A stretch of DNA of 64,000 nt from Liquorilactobacillus sucicola DSM 21376 = JCM 15457 (GCF_000612445.1 NZ_BALC01000007.1:1-64000); one strand, 5' to 3'. Numbered from the stretch's first letter, positions 1-11,806 are shown. The notes: generated from the letters alone by a model not told the origin. Numbers and translations are program-made.

Positions 1-85
1 GCGGGTGTGGCGGAATTGGCAGACGCACTAGATTTAGGTTCTAGCGTCGAAAGACGTGGGGGTTCAAATCCCTTCACCCGCACCA
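1..85 (+). tRNA. tRNA-Leu (anticodon TAG)
   Basis: Cloverleaf with acceptor stem gcgggtg pairing with cacccgc, a long variable arm typical of class II tRNAs, a GGTTCAAATCC T-arm and an encoded CCA end. The seven-base anticodon loop tttaggt gives TAG. First of seven tRNA genes, probably the tail of a tRNA cluster that begins outside the window. Confidence 0.95.
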
Positions 86-100
86 TTTTTTATTTATATT

Positions 101-176
101 GCCGACTTAGCTCAGTTGGTAGAGCATCTGATTTGTAATCAGAGGGTCGGGCGTTCGAATCGTCTAGTCGGCACCA
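101..176 (+). tRNA. tRNA-Thr (anticodon TGT)
   Basis: Acceptor gccgact pairs with agtcggc, the anticodon loop tttgtaa gives TGT, the T-arm contains GTTCGAATC, and CCA is encoded. It lies 15 bases after tRNA-Leu with no terminator between, so the two are probably co-transcribed. Confidence 0.95.
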
Positions 177-182
177 TGTTAT

Positions 183-254
183 GCGGAAGTAGTTCAGTGG
201 TAGAACATCACCTTGCCAAGGTGGGGGTCGCGGGTTCGAATCCCGTCTTCCGCT
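183..254 (+). tRNA. tRNA-Gly (anticodon GCC)
   Basis: Acceptor gcggaag pairs with cttccgc. The anticodon loop ttgccaa gives GCC, and the T-arm GGTTCGAATCC is canonical. CCA is not encoded, unlike the two preceding tRNAs, so it must be added after transcription. Confidence 0.95.
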
Positions 255-279
255 TGTTAATGTTTGCTTGCTTTTTTTT

Positions 280-365
280 GCCGGGGTGGCGGAACTGGCA
301 GACGCACAGGACTTAAAATCCTGCGGTAAGTGATTACCGTACCGGTTCGATTCCGGTCCTCGGCA
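280..365 (+). tRNA. tRNA-Leu (anticodon TAA)
   Basis: Class II tRNA with a long variable arm. Acceptor gccgggg pairs with cctcggc, using one G-U pair. The anticodon loop cttaaaa gives TAA. CCA is not encoded. Confidence 0.93.
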
Positions 366-381
366 TTTTCATTTATATATT

Positions 382-455
382 GCACCCATAGCGCAATTGG
401 ATAGAGTGTCTGACTACGAATCAGAAGGTTGTAGGTTCGACTCCTACTGGGTGCA
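382..455 (+). tRNA. tRNA-Arg (anticodon ACG)
   Basis: Acceptor gcaccca pairs with tgggtgc. The anticodon loop ctacgaa gives ACG, in which A34 is normally deaminated to inosine to read CGU, CGC and CGA codons. CCA is not encoded. Confidence 0.94.
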
Positions 456-462
456 TATTCAT

Positions 463-536
463 CGGGAAGTAGCTCAGCTTGGTAGAGCACCTGGTTTGGG
501 ACCAGGGGGTCGCAGGTTCGAATCCTGTCTTCCCGA
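463..536 (+). tRNA. tRNA-Pro (anticodon TGG)
   Basis: Acceptor cgggaag pairs with cttcccg. The anticodon loop tttggga gives TGG. The body is closely related to the tRNA-Pro(CGG) gene at 608-681, so the two probably arose by duplication. Confidence 0.94.
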
Positions 537-607
537 TAGGTCTATTATTCGTGTTAAGATAGAAGTTTGTTGTTTAGAATCACTTATCCTTCTATGATGT
601 ATATTTT

Positions 608-681
608 CGGGAAATAGCTCAGCTTGGTAGAGCACTACGTTCGGGACGTAGGGGTCGCAAGTTCGAATCTTGTTTTCCCGA
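608..681 (+). tRNA. tRNA-Pro (anticodon CGG)
   Basis: Acceptor cgggaaa pairs with tttcccg. The anticodon loop ttcggga gives CGG. Last tRNA of the cluster, followed within ten bases by a terminator. The TGG tRNA can in principle also read CCG codons, so this gene may be partly redundant. Confidence 0.94.
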
Positions 682-690
682 TATCTGGAA

Positions 691-721
691 CTCGTAACTG
701 AAATAATGTTACGAGTTTTTT
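691..721 (+). terminator. Terminator of the tRNA cluster
   Basis: Perfect 8-bp stem ctcgtaac / gttacgag around an A-rich loop, followed by a run of T. Classic intrinsic terminator ending the tRNA transcript. Confidence 0.9.
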
Positions 722-833
722 ATTTGTGCGATATTATTTAGAAAACCTCACTTGCGGGGGAATTGGATTGTTGTTTGTTGAAAGTAACTTTATAATGTAG
801 GTGGATGAGAATCTGTAAACAGAGCTGTATCTT

Positions 834-860
834 TGCATTTCTGGATTTTTTACGTATAAT
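834..860 (+). promoter_or_regulatory. ctsR-clpC promoter
   Basis: A -35 TTGCAT (834-839) and a consensus -10 TATAAT (855-860) with a slightly short 15-base spacer. The CtsR operator begins four bases after the -10, so bound repressor would cover the transcription start. Confidence 0.75.
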
Positions 861-863
861 AAT

Positions 864-880
864 AGTCAACATTAGTCAAA
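864..880 (+). promoter_or_regulatory. CtsR operator
   Basis: Direct heptad repeat AGTCAAC-ATT-AGTCAAA, matching the known CtsR box (A/G)GTCAAA-NAN-(A/G)GTCAAA with one mismatch. It sits between the -10 and the ctsR start, implying autoregulation and heat-shock control of clpC. Confidence 0.85.
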
Positions 881-900
881 AAGTTTAGAGGATGAGATAA

Positions 901-1368
901 ATGCAAGGACAAAATATTTCTGATATCATAGAGGAATATCTAAAAAGAATCTTGGCTGATACGCATCAGATCGAGATCAAACGTTCTGAGATAGCACAAC
1001 TGTTTAATTGTGTACCATCCCAAATCAACTATGTGATCAACACGCGTTTTACTATTCAAAATGGGTATATCGTTCGCAGCAAAAGAGGTGGAGGCGGCTA
1101 TATAAGAATTGCAAAGGTTAATTTGGTCAGTGATGCTGATGTATTGGATGAATTGATAGCTGTGATTGGTGATGATATTAATTCCGCTCAGGCATTTCAA
1201 ATTATTCAGAGTTTGTTTGAAGATGGTGTCTTGACACGAAAAGAGGCCAACCTTGTGCTAGCAGCAATGGATCAAAGAACATTGGCTTTTGAAGACAAAA
1301 GGATTGAAAATACTGTTCGCGCCCGGATCTTAATCAGTATATTGAATCGCCTGAAGTATGACGATTAG
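901..1368 (+). CDS. ctsR: CtsR, class III heat-shock repressor
   Basis: 155 residues, the family's usual length. CtsR is a dimeric winged-helix repressor that binds the heptad repeat found 20 bases upstream and controls clp genes. The N-terminal part (about residues 1-70) carries the helix-turn-helix and the glycine-rich wing RGGGGYIRI, the residues that read DNA and sense heat in this family. A ribosome-binding site gaggatgag precedes the ATG. clpC follows after 17 bases, so the two form an operon. Unlike Bacillus there is no mcsA-mcsB between them, which is the normal arrangement in lactobacilli. CtsR release therefore cannot rely on McsB made from this locus. Confidence 0.96.
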   Translation: MQGQNISDIIEEYLKRILADTHQIEIKRSEIAQLFNCVPSQINYVINTRFTIQNGYIVRSKRGGGGYIRIAKVNLVSDADVLDELIAVIGDDINSAQAFQIIQSLFEDGVLTRKEANLVLAAMDQRTLAFEDKRIENTVRARILISILNRLKYDD

Positions 1369-1385
1369 AAAGCGAGGGATATGTT

Positions 1386-3864
1386 ATGGATAATTTATTT
1401 ACACCAAGTGCTAGGCAAGTTCTGGTATTAGCCCAAGAGCAAGCAAAGTATTTTAGACATCAGGCTGTTGGGACGGAGCACTTATTGCTGGCGTTAACAC
1501 TTGAAACAAATGGAATAGCCAGCAAAGTTTTACAGCAATTCATTGTGACTGAAACAGACATCAGGGAAGAAATAGAACGCCTGACAGGTTATGGAACCTT
1601 GAAACGTAATGGTGCTAATAATTATTTACCTTATTCGCCTAGGGCAAAAGAAATATTGTCGATTGCTGGCGACGAGGCTAAAAGAACTAATTCCACGAAG
1701 ATTGGAACAGAGCACCTTTTATTAGCCCTCTTAAGAAATGATGACATTTTATCATCGCGGATACTTCAAAGCTTGAATGTTGATACGCGTAAAATGTATC
1801 AGACTGTTATTCACAAATTGGGATTAAGTGAGGCGCAAATTAAAAGATTTGATAAAAAAGTTCCCAAAAAGAATGGAACACCCACGTTAAATTCATTGGC
1901 ACGTAATTTGAATGTATTGGCCGAAGATAATAAAATCGACCAGTCATAGGCAGGGAAAAGGAAGTTAAACGTATTATTCAAGTTCTTAGCCGTAGAACAA
2001 AAAATAATCCGGTCCTGCTTGGAGAACCGGGGGTCGGGAAAACTGCTGTCGCTGAAGGTTTGGCTCAAAGCATTGTCACAGGGGATGTTCCTGAAAGTCT
2101 ACAGAAAAAACGGGTTATGATGCTGGATATGGGATCCTTAGTTGCAGGGACCAAGTATCGTGGTGAATTCGAAGATCGTGTCAAAAAGATTATCGATGAA
2201 ATTTATTCTGACGGCAATGTTATCTTGTTTATTGATGAATTGCATACTTTGATCGGTGCTGGTGGAGCTGAAGGAGCAATTGATGCTTCAAATATTTTGA
2301 AACCGGCCTTGGCGCGAGGAGAAGTTCAGGTTATTGGTGCTACAACTCTGGATGAATTTCAGAAGTACATTGAAACTGACTCCGCGCTTGAACGTCGTTT
2401 CGCTAAAATCATAGTTGATGAGCCTTCACCGAAGGATACAATTCAGATTTTGAAGGGCTTACGTCCGAAGTATGAAGAGCATCATCAATTAGAGATTACT
2501 GATGAAGCTATCGAGGCAGCAGTTCGATTAAGCACAAGGTACATTACTAGCCGTTTCTTGCCAGATAAAGCAATTGATTTAATGGATGAATCAGCTGCCA
2601 GAGTTCGGCTGGAAACCTCAGGTCAGACCAAGAAAATTGCTGACAAGAAAAATATGTTAGCTGATTTTGCAACACAAAAAATTGAAGCCCTCAGTACTGA
2701 AAACTTTGAGCTTGCGGCAGATATCAGGCAAAAGGAATTGCGGACGAAGAAGCAACTGCAAAAAATGCAGCAGAAGGAAAAAGATGCGACCTCAAGCAGA
2801 GCAAAATATGGGGTCAGTGTTACCGAAGAGAATGTTGCTGAAATCGTTTCTGAATGGACAGGCGTTCCGCTGACTCAGATGAAGAAGTCAGAATCCGATC
2901 GTTTGGTCGGACTTGAAGGTGTCTTGCATAAGCGTGTTATTGGGCAGGAAGAAGCGGTCTCTGCTGTATCTCGAGCAATTCGACGTGCACGCAGCGGTTG
3001 AAGGATCCTGTTCGCCCAATTGGTTCTTTTATGTTTCTAGGCCCGACAGGTGTTGGTAAAACTGAATTGGCTAAAGCTTTAGCTGAAGCTATGTTTGGAA
3101 CAGAGGATTCGATCATTAGAATCGATATGAGTGAGTACATGGAGAAATATGCTACTAGTCGTTTGGTTGGCTCACCTCCTGGTTATGTTGGGTATGAAGA
3201 AGGCGGTCAGCTTACAGAAAAGGTAAGACAGCATCCATATTCTGTTGTTTTATTTGATGAAGTTGAAAAGGCTCATCCAGATGTCTTCAATATTCTTCTG
3301 CAAGTTTTGGATGATGGCTATTTGACGGACTCTAAGGGACGAAGAGTTGATTTCCGAAACACGATTATTATCATGACATCCAATCTTGGAGCAACGGCTC
3401 TGCGTGATGAAAAGCAAGTAGGTTTTGGAAGCTCCAAAGCACAAGATGACTTTAAAGCAATGTCTGCTAAAATACGAGAATCTTTGAAAAAGGCTTTTAG
3501 ACCAGAATTTCTTAATCGGATCGATGAGACAGTTATTTTCCATTCACTGACATCAAAAGAATTGCATGCGATCGTCAAGTTGATGGCTAAGGATGTCTTG
3601 GACCGTGTGCGTGAACAAAAAGTTGACATTAAAATCACACCTGCGGCTATTGATGTGGTTGCAAAGGCTGGGTTTGATCCTGAATATGGAGCACGTCCAC
3701 TAAGAAGGGCGTTACAAACTGAAGTAGAAGATAAACTGAGTGAGTCACTGATTACCGGTCAAATAAAAGTTAACAGTAAAGTAACGATTGGTGCAAGTAA
3801 GGGTAAGATAAATATAAAGGTTCAAGATGATGACCAAAAGGAAGCAGGACAGCTTACCAAGTAG
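1386..3864 (+). CDS. clpC: ClpC, ATP-dependent Clp unfoldase (two frameshifts here)
   Basis: HSP100 AAA+ unfoldase that feeds substrates to ClpP. The N-domain (two Clp-N repeats, residues about 1-150) is followed by AAA-1 with Walker A GEPGVGKT near 2026-2049, a UVR/middle domain (2690-2830) and AAA-2 with Walker A GPTGVGKT near 3040. The frame breaks twice. Near 1941, gac-cag should read gac-cca-gtc (one C lost). Near 2999, ggt-tga should read ggt-ttg-aag (one T lost). Restoring both bases gives an uninterrupted protein of about 826 residues, normal for ClpC. Each break falls in a highly conserved segment, so the three pieces are one gene and the breaks are probably sequencing errors. A CtsR operator lies upstream of ctsR. 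Confidence 0.93.
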
Positions 3865-3930
3865 TTGGCTGCAGCTGTATTTTGAGCTAAGTAACACGAT
3901 ATTAGTATAATTTAAACAAATCAAAACTAG

Positions 3931-3972
3931 GGGATAGATCAAGGACAATATAATGATCTGTCCCTTTGTTTT
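3931..3972 (+). terminator. Terminator after clpC
   Basis: An 11-bp stem gggatagatca / tgatctgtccc with one G-U pair, then TTTGTTTT. It closes the ctsR-clpC operon and separates it from the rpoB promoter about 170 bases downstream. Confidence 0.88.
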
Positions 3973-4142
3973 AGGCTTAGTATTATTACTATGTATATTA
4001 GTATGTTTCAAAATACTTTCTTTGAGCAATTTGTGTTTAATATTCAAAAACTAGCAACCATGGGTGAGATGTTCCCTTATGTTTCGAATAATGTGATGGG
4101 ATGATTAAAAAATTTTTTGTAGGCAATTAATAAGGGTATCTC

Positions 4143-4171
4143 TTGACAATATATCCATTAATTGCTAGAAT
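4143..4171 (+). promoter_or_regulatory. rpoB-rpoC promoter
   Basis: Consensus -35 TTGACA (4143-4148), 17-base spacer and -10 TAGAAT (4166-4171). It predicts a start near 4178 and an untranslated leader of about 210 bases before rpoB. Confidence 0.85.
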
Positions 4172-4177
4172 TTGTAA

Positions 4178-4379
4178 TTGGAAAATACTGTGAATTTTGT
4201 CAGTTGTGATATATTGTCCATAACTGGCTAGATATGAAGCAAAAATAGTGATGGTCGACAGACAGACATATACTGTTTTTGGTTTTTTTTTGCCAAAAAA
4301 ACTGATAAAAATTAAATTGTAATCAAATTGTAATAATTTTTAGCTTGTTTTTGGGCAATTCACAGAAAAAATTTGAGAG
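4178..4379 (+). ncRNA. rpoB leader, probable Lacto-rpoB RNA element
   Basis: A roughly 200-nt leader separates the promoter from rpoB. It contains a hairpin-forming segment gtttttgg / ccaaaaaaac around a T-rich loop (about 4275-4310) and further A/T-rich repeats. A conserved RNA called Lacto-rpoB is known in exactly this position in Lactobacillales. I infer identity from position and length. I could not run a covariance model, and I do not see an obvious intrinsic terminator in it. Confidence 0.5.
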
Positions 4380-4388
4380 GTGAACAAT

Positions 4389-7300
4389 TTGGCAGGACAT
4401 TTAGTAAAATACGGTAAACACCGTACACGTAGAAGTTATGCCCGGATCAAAGAAGTTTTAGAGTTGCCAAACTTGATCGAAATTCAGACTAACTCCTACA
4501 AATGGTTCTTAGACGAAGGCCTTCGTGAAATGTTCGAGGACATTATGCCGATCGAAGACTTTGCTGGTAATTTATCACTTGAATTTGTCGACTATCAGTT
4601 ATTAGAGCCAAAATACACGGTTGATGAGGCAAGACAGCATGATGCAAATTATTCAGCTCCGCTCCATGTCACATTGAATTTAATTAATCATGAGACAGGC
4701 GAAATCAAGTCACAGGATGTATTCTTCGGTGACTTCCCGTTAATGACTGAACAAGGAACATTTATCATTAATGGTGCAGAACGTGTTATTGTTTCTCAAT
4801 TGGTTCGTTCGCCAGGTGTTTATTACAGTGAAGAATTAGATAAAAATGGTCGTGAAAACTACGGAACTACTGTTATCCCTAATCGTGGTGCATGGCTTGA
4901 ATATGAAACAGATGCAAAGAATATCGCGTATGTTCGAATTGACCGGACACGTAAGATACCACTGACGGAATTGATCCGCGCTTTAGGATATAGTTCAGAT
5001 GACGAAATAATCAAGATGTTGGGAACTAATGACAGTTTGATGCTGACATTAGAAAAGGATGTACACAAAAATACTGAAGATTCACGTGTTGCTGAATCTT
5101 TGAAAGATGTTTATGAACGTTTGCGTCCTGGTGAGCCGAAAACTGCCGATAGTGCACGAAGCCTTTTAACAGCGCGCTTTTTCGATCCAAAACGTTACGA
5201 TTTTGCTCCTGTTGGGCGTTACAAAGTCAATAAAAAGTTAAACTTAAAGACACGTTTATTGAATAAAACCTTAGCCGAAACACTTGCTGATCCTGATACT
5301 GGGGAAATTATTGTTAAAAAAGATACAGTTATCGATAAGCATGTTATGGATAAACTTGCACCATATCTTGATCGCGAAGATTTTAAGACGGTGACCTTCC
5401 ACCCTTCAGAAGAAGGGGTTGTTACCGATCCAATGACTTTGCAGATTATTAATGTTTATTCTGAAAAAGATCCTGAAAAAGTTGTTAAAATGATTGGTAA
5501 CGGACATATTGATCTGAAGTACAAGCATATTCTTCCTGCTGATATTATTGCTTCAATGAATTATTTCTTTAACCTGCAAGAAGGCATCGGATCTGCGGAT
5601 GATATTGATCATTTGGGTAACAGACGTATTCGTTCTGTTGGTGAGCTGCTTCAGAATCAATTCAGAATTGGTCTTTCAAGAATGGAACGTGTAGTTCGTG
5701 AAAGAATGTCAATTCAGGATACTTCAACGGTAACTCCGCAACAATTGATCAATATTCGACCTGTTGTTGCATCCATTAAAGAATTTTTTGGCAGTTCACA
5801 GTTGTCACAGTTCATGGATCAAACAAATCCATTGGGTGAATTGACACATAAACGTCGCCTTTCGGCTTTAGGACCGGGCGGTTTGACACGTGATCGTGCT
5901 GGATATGAAGTTCGTGATGTCCACTACACCCATTATGGGCGTATGTGTCCGATTGAAACCCCTGAGGGACCTAACATCGGTTTAATTAATAGTTTGTCAT
6001 CTTATGCGCGAATTAATAAATATGGTTTTATTGAAACACCATATCGGCGTGTCTCATGGACAACACATAAGGTAACTGAAAAAATTGATTATTTAACTGC
6101 AGATGAAGAAGATAACTATGTTATTGCACAGGCTAACTCACCTTTAAATGATGATGGCTCATTTGTGGACGATATTGTTATGGCACGTGCTAAGAGTGAA
6201 AATATCGAAATTTCAATAGATAAAGTTGATTATATGGACGTTTCGCCTAAGCAAGTAGTTGCAGTGGCGACGGCTTGTATTCCTTTCTTGGAAAATGATG
6301 ACTCTAACCGTGCTCTGATGGGAGCCAACATGCAGCGTCAAGCAGTTCCATTACTTGATCCGCATGCACCTTTGGTTGGAACAGGGATTGAATATAAAGC
6401 CGCACATGATTCTGGTGTTGCTTTGATTTGTAAGAATGAAGGAACAGTTGAATATGTTGATGCTCGTGAAGTTCGCGTACGTCGTGAAGATGGTTCACTG
6501 GATAAGTACAAGTTAATGAAATTCCGTCGTTCGAATGGTGGTAAAAACTATAATCAACGGCCAATTGTTCGTGTAGGAGACCATGTTGATGCTGATGAAG
6601 TGTTGGCTGATGGACCATCAATGGAAAACGGTGAATTAGCTTTAGGGCAAAATCCATTGATCGCATTTATGACATGGGATGGTTATAATTTTGAAGATGC
6701 GATTGCCATCAATGAGCGACTTGTTAAAGAAGATGTCTATACTTCTATTCATATTGAAGAACATGAATCTGAAGCACGTGATACCAAGCTCGGGCCTGAA
6801 GAAATGACACGTGAAATACCGAATGTCGGTGAAGACGCATTAAAGGATCTCGATGAATTCGGCATTGTTCGTATTGGGGCTGAGGTTCATGATGGTGACA
6901 TTTTGGTTGGTAAGGTAACGCCTAAAGGTGTGACTGAATTATCAGCTGAAGAACGTTTGTTGCATGCTATCTTCGGTGAGAAAGCTCGGGAAGTTAGAGA
7001 TACGTCATTACGTGTGCCACATGGTGGTGGCGGAATCGTACAGGATGTTAAGATCTTTACGCGCGAGGCTGGTGATGAGTTATCACCGGGGGTAAATATG
7101 ATGGTTCGTGTTTACATTGCACAAAAACGTAAGATCCAAGTCGGCGATAAGATGGCTGGACGTCATGGTAACAAAGGGACTGTTTCGATCGTTATCCCCG
7201 AGGAAGATATGCCATACATGCCAGATGGTACACCAATTGATATTATGCTGAGTCCAATGGGTGTTCCTTCGCGTATGAACATCGGGCAAGTGCTCGAACT

Positions 7301-7985
7301 TCACTTAGGGATTGCGGCACGCAAATTAGGAATTCATGTAGCATCACCTGTTTTTGATGGTGCGCGTGATGAAGATATTTGGGAAGCATTAAAAGAAGCG
7401 GGAATTTCAAGTGATGGTAAGACAATTGTTTATGATGGACGTACGGGAGAACCATTCGACAATCGGATCTCAGTCGGTGTTATGTATTATCTGAAACTTG
7501 CACATATGGTTGATGATAAGATCCATGCGCGTTCAATCGGGCCGTACTCACTTGTTACACAACAACCTCTTGGTGGTAAAGCACAATTTGGGGGCCAAAG
7601 ATTTGGTGAAATGGAAGTTTGGGCCCTTGAAGCATATGGTGCTGCATATACTTTGCAGGAAATCATGACATACAAGTCTGATGATGTTGTTGGTCGTGTT
7701 AAGACTTATGAAGCAATTGTAAAAGGAGAACCGATTCCGAAACCAGGCGTCCCTGAGTCGTTCCGTGTTTTGGTCAAAGAACTGCAGTCATTGGGATTAG
7801 ACATGAAGGTTCTTGATTCTGAGAAGAAAGAAATTGAATTAAGAGATATGGATGACGATGATGACGATGTCGTTAATGTTGATGCTTTGAGTAAGCTTGC
7901 TAAAGAACAGGCTGAGAAGAAAGCTAAGGAACAAGCTGAAAGTGCAGAAGAAACAGAAAAAGCAGAAACCAAGACAGAAAAGTAA
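4389..7985 (+). CDS. rpoB: RNA polymerase beta subunit
   Basis: 1198 residues from the chosen TTG start. Catalytic core of RNA polymerase together with RpoC and RpoA. The rifampicin pocket [20 protein letters not shown] (near 5800-5865) has the usual Asp, His and Ser residues of sensitive enzymes. [12 protein letters not shown] near 7145 is the conserved block close to the active centre. The last 45 residues are an acidic/lysine-rich tail usual for lactobacilli. The start could be GTG 4380, but that codon abuts the Shine-Dalgarno gagaggtga. TTG 4389 has proper spacing and gives the family's MAGHLVKYG amino end. rpoC follows after 64 bases. Confidence 0.97.
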   Translation: MAGHLVKYGKHRTRRSYARIKEVLELPNLIEIQTNSYKWFLDEGLREMFEDIMPIEDFAGNLSLEFVDYQLLEPKYTVDEARQHDANYSAPLHVTLNLINHETGEIKSQDVFFGDFPLMTEQGTFIINGAERVIVSQLVRSPGVYYSEELDKNGRENYGTTVIPNRGAWLEYETDAKNIAYVRIDRTRKIPLTELIRALGYSSDDEIIKMLGTNDSLMLTLEKDVHKNTEDSRVAESLKDVYERLRPGEPKTADSARSLLTARFFDPKRYDFAPVGRYKVNKKLNLKTRLLNKTLAETLADPDTGEIIVKKDTVIDKHVMDKLAPYLDREDFKTVTFHPSEEGVVTDPMTLQIINVYSEKDPEKVVKMIGNGHIDLKYKHILPADIIASMNYFFNLQEGIGSADDIDHLGNRRIRSVGELLQNQFRIGLSRMERVVRERMSIQDTSTVTPQQLINIRPVVASIKEFFGSSQLSQFMDQTNPLGELTHKRRLSALGPGGLTRDRAGYEVRDVHYTHYGRMCPIETPEGPNIGLINSLSSYARINKYGFIETPYRRVSWTTHKVTEKIDYLTADEEDNYVIAQANSPLNDDGSFVDDIVMARAKSENIEISIDKVDYMDVSPKQVVAVATACIPFLENDDSNRALMGANMQRQAVPLLDPHAPLVGTGIEYKAAHDSGVALICKNEGTVEYVDAREVRVRREDGSLDKYKLMKFRRSNGGKNYNQRPIVRVGDHVDADEVLADGPSMENGELALGQNPLIAFMTWDGYNFEDAIAINERLVKEDVYTSIHIEEHESEARDTKLGPEEMTREIPNVGEDALKDLDEFGIVRIGAEVHDGDILVGKVTPKGVTELSAEERLLHAIFGEKAREVRDTSLRVPHGGGGIVQDVKIFTREAGDELSPGVNMMVRVYIAQKRKIQVGDKMAGRHGNKGTVSIVIPEEDMPYMPDGTPIDIMLSPMGVPSRMNIGQVLELHLGIAARKLGIHVASPVFDGARDEDIWEALKEAGISSDGKTIVYDGRTGEPFDNRISVGVMYYLKLAHMVDDKIHARSIGPYSLVTQQPLGGKAQFGGQRFGEMEVWALEAYGAAYTLQEIMTYKSDDVVGRVKTYEAIVKGEPIPKPGVPESFRVLVKELQSLGLDMKVLDSEKKEIELRDMDDDDDDVVNVDALSKLAKEQAEKKAKEQAESAEETEKAETKTEK

Positions 7986-8049
7986 GACGGAACATGGATA
8001 GGACAAAAATAGTATTTAGAAGTCAACTATAAAAAAGGAGGTCGGTCAC

Positions 8050-11000
8050 TTGATCGATGTCAATAAATTCGATAGCATGCAAATTGGTCTGGCGTCTTCT
8101 GATAAGATTCGCAGCTGGTCTTATGGAGAAGTGAAGAAACCAGAAACGATCAACTATCGTACGTTGAAGCCTGAAAAAGATGGTTTGTTCGACGAAAGAA
8201 TATTTGGACCTACTAAAGACTGGGAATGTGCTTGTGGTAAGTATAAACGCATTCGTTATAAGGGGATTGTTTGTGACCGCTGCGGTGTTGAAGTTACTCG
8301 CGCTAAGGTTCGCCGTGAACGAATGGCACATATCGAACTTGCTGCACCTGTCACACATATCTGGTATTTCAAGGGTATCCCTAGCCGGATGGGCCTCGTA
8401 CTTGATATGAGTCCGCGTGCGCTTGAAGAGATAATCTATTTTGCTTCATATGTGGTAACTGAACCAGGGAATACACCACTTGAGAAGAAACAATTACTGA
8501 CAGAACGTGAATATCGTGAAAAGCGTGAACAATATGGTCAGGAATTTAAGGCTGGAATGGGCGCTGAGGCAATTAGAAGTTTGCTGCGCGATGTTGAACT
8601 TGAAAATGAATGTAATGAATTGAAAGAAGAATTAAAAGAAGCTACTGGTCAAAAGCGGACACGTGCGGTCAGACGATTAGACATCTTGGAATCTTTCTTG
8701 AAGTCAGGAAACGATCCCGCATGGATGGTAATGGATGCTATTCCTGTTATCCCACCAGATTTGCGGCCTATGGTCCAATTGGAGGGCGGACGTTTTGCAA
8801 CATCTGATTTGAATGATCTTTATCGTCGTGTAATCAACCGTAATAACCGTTTGAAACGTTTGTTAGATTTGAATGCACCTGGAATTATCGTTCAAAATGA
8901 AAAAAGAATGCTACAAGAAGCAGTTGATGCATTGATCGATAACGGGCGTCGTGGTCGTCCAGTTACGGGTCCAGGCAATCGTCCACTTAAATCTTTATCG
9001 CATATGCTTAAAGGAAAACAAGGACGTTTCCGTCAGAACTTATTGGGTAAACGTGTTGATTATTCAGGTCGTTCCGTTATTGATGTTGGACCTAAGTTGA
9101 AGATGAATCAAATGGGTATCCCACATGAAATGGCACTTGAGTTGTTTAAACCCTTTATGATGAAAGAACTCGTTAAACGTGAAATGGCTTCTAACATAAA
9201 GAATGCTAAACGCAAGATTGATCGCCGTGATGAAGACATCTGGGATGTTTTAGAAGATGTTATCAAGGAACATCCAGTTCTTCTTAACCGTGCGCCTACG
9301 CTTCACCGTTTGGGTATTCAGGCCTTCGAACCTAAGTTGGTCAATGGTAAGTCTATGAGATTACATCCTCTGGCATGTGAAGCTTACAATGCCGATTTTG
9401 ATGGCGATCAAATGGCGATCCATGTTCCATTGTCTGATGAAGCTCAAGCCGAGGCACGTTTGCTGATGTTGGCGGCACATCATATTTTGGCTCCAAAAGA
9501 TGGAAAACCAATTGTGACACCATCACAAGATATGGTTATAGGAAACTATTACTTGACGATCGAAGAAGCTGATCGTGAAGGTGAAGGTATGGTTTTCAAA
9601 GATGTTAACGAAGTTCGAACAGCCTACCTTAATAATTATGTTCATTTGCACACACGTATTGGGCTGCAGACAGCGACATTAGCCGCTGCCGGGAAACCAT
9701 TTACCGATTGGCAAAAAGAACGTATTATGGTGACTACTGCAGGAAAAGCAATTTTTAATGAGATTCTGCCTGCTAATTTCCCATACTTGAACGAACCTAC
9801 AGATGATAATTTGACAGGCAAAACACCTGATAAATATTTTGTTGAACCGGGGACTGATATACATCAGTTCTTAGCAGATCATGAGCTGGTGGGGCCATTC
9901 AAGGCTGGTTTCTTAAGTGATATTGTTGCTGAGGTTTATAAGAAGTTTAAGGTTACTGAAACTTCTAAATTGCTTGATAGATTGAAGGACCTAGGCTATT
10001 ATGAATCGACTAAATCCGGTTTAACAGTTGGAATTGCTGATATTACTGATTTAAAAGAAAAATCTGGTATTATTGAAGCTGCGCATAAGGAAGTCAACAA
10101 TGTTGCCAAACAGTTCCGTCGCGGACTGATTACTGAAGATGAACGTTATGAACGTGTTATTGCCATCTGGAATAATGCGAAAGACCAGATTCAGGAAAAA
10201 TTGATTCAGAATATGGATCCAGAGAATCCAATTCAAATGATGTCGGATTCAGGCGCTCGTGGGAACATCTCAAACTTTACTCAGTTGGCGGGAATGCGTG
10301 GACTGATGGCGGCACCTAATGGCAAGACAATGGAATTGCCTATTGTTGCCAACTTCCGTGAAGGTTTATCAGTTATGGAAATGTTTATTTCTACCCATGG
10401 TGCCCGTAAGGGAATGACTGATACCGCTTTGAAGACGGCTGATTCAGGTTATCTGACACGTCGTTTAGTTGATGTGGCACAAGATGTTATTATCCGTGAG
10501 AAAGATTGTGGGACTGATCGTGGACTTGACGTAACTGCAATTCGTGAAGGTAATGAATTGATTGAACCTTTATTCGATCGAATCTTAGGTCGTTATGCGA
10601 TGAAGACGGTTAAGAATCCTCAGACTGGTGAGGTTATCGTTCCTGCTAATGAATTGATAGACGAGAACATGGCACAAGCAGTTGTCAAAGCAGGTGTTGA
10701 AAGGGTAACTATTCGTTCCGCATTTACCTGCAATACAAAACACGGTGTGTGTGAACACTGCTATGGACGCAACATGGCTACTGGGGATGAGGTTGAGGTT
10801 GGTGAAGCAGTCGGAACTGTTGCTGCTCAATCGATCGGTGAACCTGGTACACAGTTAACGATGCGGACATTCCATACAGGTGGTGTTGCTGGAGACGATA
10901 TCACGCAAGGACTTCCTCGTGTTCAAGAAATTTTTGAAGCACGTAATCCTAAAGGTCGTGCCGAAATTTCTGAAGTTACAGGTGTCGTTGAAAGTATTGA

Positions 11001-11712
11001 GGAGAACCCGGCTGAGCGTACAAAAGAGGTTACAGTTAAGGGTGAAACTGACACACGGACATATAGTCTTCCATTCACATCTGTGCTTAAAGTAGCCGAG
11101 GGTGATCGCATTCATCGAGGTGAAGCGTTGACTGTTGGTTCGATAGATCCAAAGCAATTAATCAAGGTTCGAGATGTCCTCTCAACTGAAAATTATATTT
11201 TGCGTGAAGTTCAAAAAGTATACCGTATGCAAGGTGTTGAAATTTCCGATAAGCATATCGAGGTTATGGCACGTCAAATGTTGCGTAAAGTACGTGTTAT
11301 GGATCCAGGCGACACTGAATTATTGCCGGGTACTTTGATGGATATCAATGATTTTAGAGATCAAAACTATCAGACATTGATTAAGGGGAGTATTCCTGCG
11401 ACGGCTCGTCCAGTACTGTTGGGGATTACTAAGGCTTCACTTGAAACTAATAGTTTCTTGTCGGCAGCCTCCTTCCAGGAAACTACACGTGTCTTAACAG
11501 ATGCAGCCATTCGTGGAAAGAACGATCCATTGATCGGATTAAAAGAAAATGTTATCATCGGTAAGATTATTCCAGCTGGAACTGGAATGCCGGATTATCG
11601 TGGTATCAAGCCTAAAGAAGTGGGAGCTGTTTCTGAAAATGTCTATTCGATCTCAGATTTAGAGAAGAAGTTAAAGGCAGAAGAAAAGCAGCCACAAAAT
11701 GGTAACGAATAA
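8050..11712 (+). CDS. rpoC: RNA polymerase beta' subunit
   Basis: 1220 residues starting at TTG 8050, eight bases after a strong aaaggaggt. The amino-terminal zinc ribbon [20 protein letters not shown], the catalytic Mg-binding motif [10 protein letters not shown] (near 9390-9420) with three aspartates, and the C-terminal cysteine cluster ([15 protein letters not shown], near 10720-10770) are intact. The trigger-loop and bridge-helix region around MRTFHTGG is also present. Co-transcribed with rpoB and closed by the strong terminator at 11762. No frameshift is seen in this large gene or in rpoB. Confidence 0.98.
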   Translation: MIDVNKFDSMQIGLASSDKIRSWSYGEVKKPETINYRTLKPEKDGLFDERIFGPTKDWECACGKYKRIRYKGIVCDRCGVEVTRAKVRRERMAHIELAAPVTHIWYFKGIPSRMGLVLDMSPRALEEIIYFASYVVTEPGNTPLEKKQLLTEREYREKREQYGQEFKAGMGAEAIRSLLRDVELENECNELKEELKEATGQKRTRAVRRLDILESFLKSGNDPAWMVMDAIPVIPPDLRPMVQLEGGRFATSDLNDLYRRVINRNNRLKRLLDLNAPGIIVQNEKRMLQEAVDALIDNGRRGRPVTGPGNRPLKSLSHMLKGKQGRFRQNLLGKRVDYSGRSVIDVGPKLKMNQMGIPHEMALELFKPFMMKELVKREMASNIKNAKRKIDRRDEDIWDVLEDVIKEHPVLLNRAPTLHRLGIQAFEPKLVNGKSMRLHPLACEAYNADFDGDQMAIHVPLSDEAQAEARLLMLAAHHILAPKDGKPIVTPSQDMVIGNYYLTIEEADREGEGMVFKDVNEVRTAYLNNYVHLHTRIGLQTATLAAAGKPFTDWQKERIMVTTAGKAIFNEILPANFPYLNEPTDDNLTGKTPDKYFVEPGTDIHQFLADHELVGPFKAGFLSDIVAEVYKKFKVTETSKLLDRLKDLGYYESTKSGLTVGIADITDLKEKSGIIEAAHKEVNNVAKQFRRGLITEDERYERVIAIWNNAKDQIQEKLIQNMDPENPIQMMSDSGARGNISNFTQLAGMRGLMAAPNGKTMELPIVANFREGLSVMEMFISTHGARKGMTDTALKTADSGYLTRRLVDVAQDVIIREKDCGTDRGLDVTAIREGNELIEPLFDRILGRYAMKTVKNPQTGEVIVPANELIDENMAQAVVKAGVERVTIRSAFTCNTKHGVCEHCYGRNMATGDEVEVGEAVGTVAAQSIGEPGTQLTMRTFHTGGVAGDDITQGLPRVQEIFEARNPKGRAEISEVTGVVESIEENPAERTKEVTVKGETDTRTYSLPFTSVLKVAEGDRIHRGEALTVGSIDPKQLIKVRDVLSTENYILREVQKVYRMQGVEISDKHIEVMARQMLRKVRVMDPGDTELLPGTLMDINDFRDQNYQTLIKGSIPATARPVLLGITKASLETNSFLSAASFQETTRVLTDAAIRGKNDPLIGLKENVIIGKIIPAGTGMPDYRGIKPKEVGAVSENVYSISDLEKKLKAEEKQPQNGNE

Positions 11713-11761
11713 TTAAGTGTTAAAACAAAAAGTTTGGGACAAAGGTCTTAAATTCTAAAAA

Positions 11762-11806
11762 AGCAGCTCTGAGAAATTGTATCCTGATTTCTCAGAGCTG
11801 CTTTTG
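11762..11806 (+). terminator. Terminator of the rpoB-rpoC operon
   Basis: Perfect 16-bp stem agcagctctgagaaat / atttctcagagctgct with a 9-base loop, followed by TTTT. One of the strongest hairpins in the window. Confidence 0.93.

Noticed and set aside
1-600. Protein-coding frames across the tRNA cluster
   Set aside because: The sequence is fully explained by tRNA genes on the plus strand, and the frames have no family content.
1811-3140. Programmed frameshifting in clpC
   Set aside because: No slippery heptamer or stimulator is seen, two breaks occur in conserved blocks, and the same kind of single-base loss affects unrelated genes.
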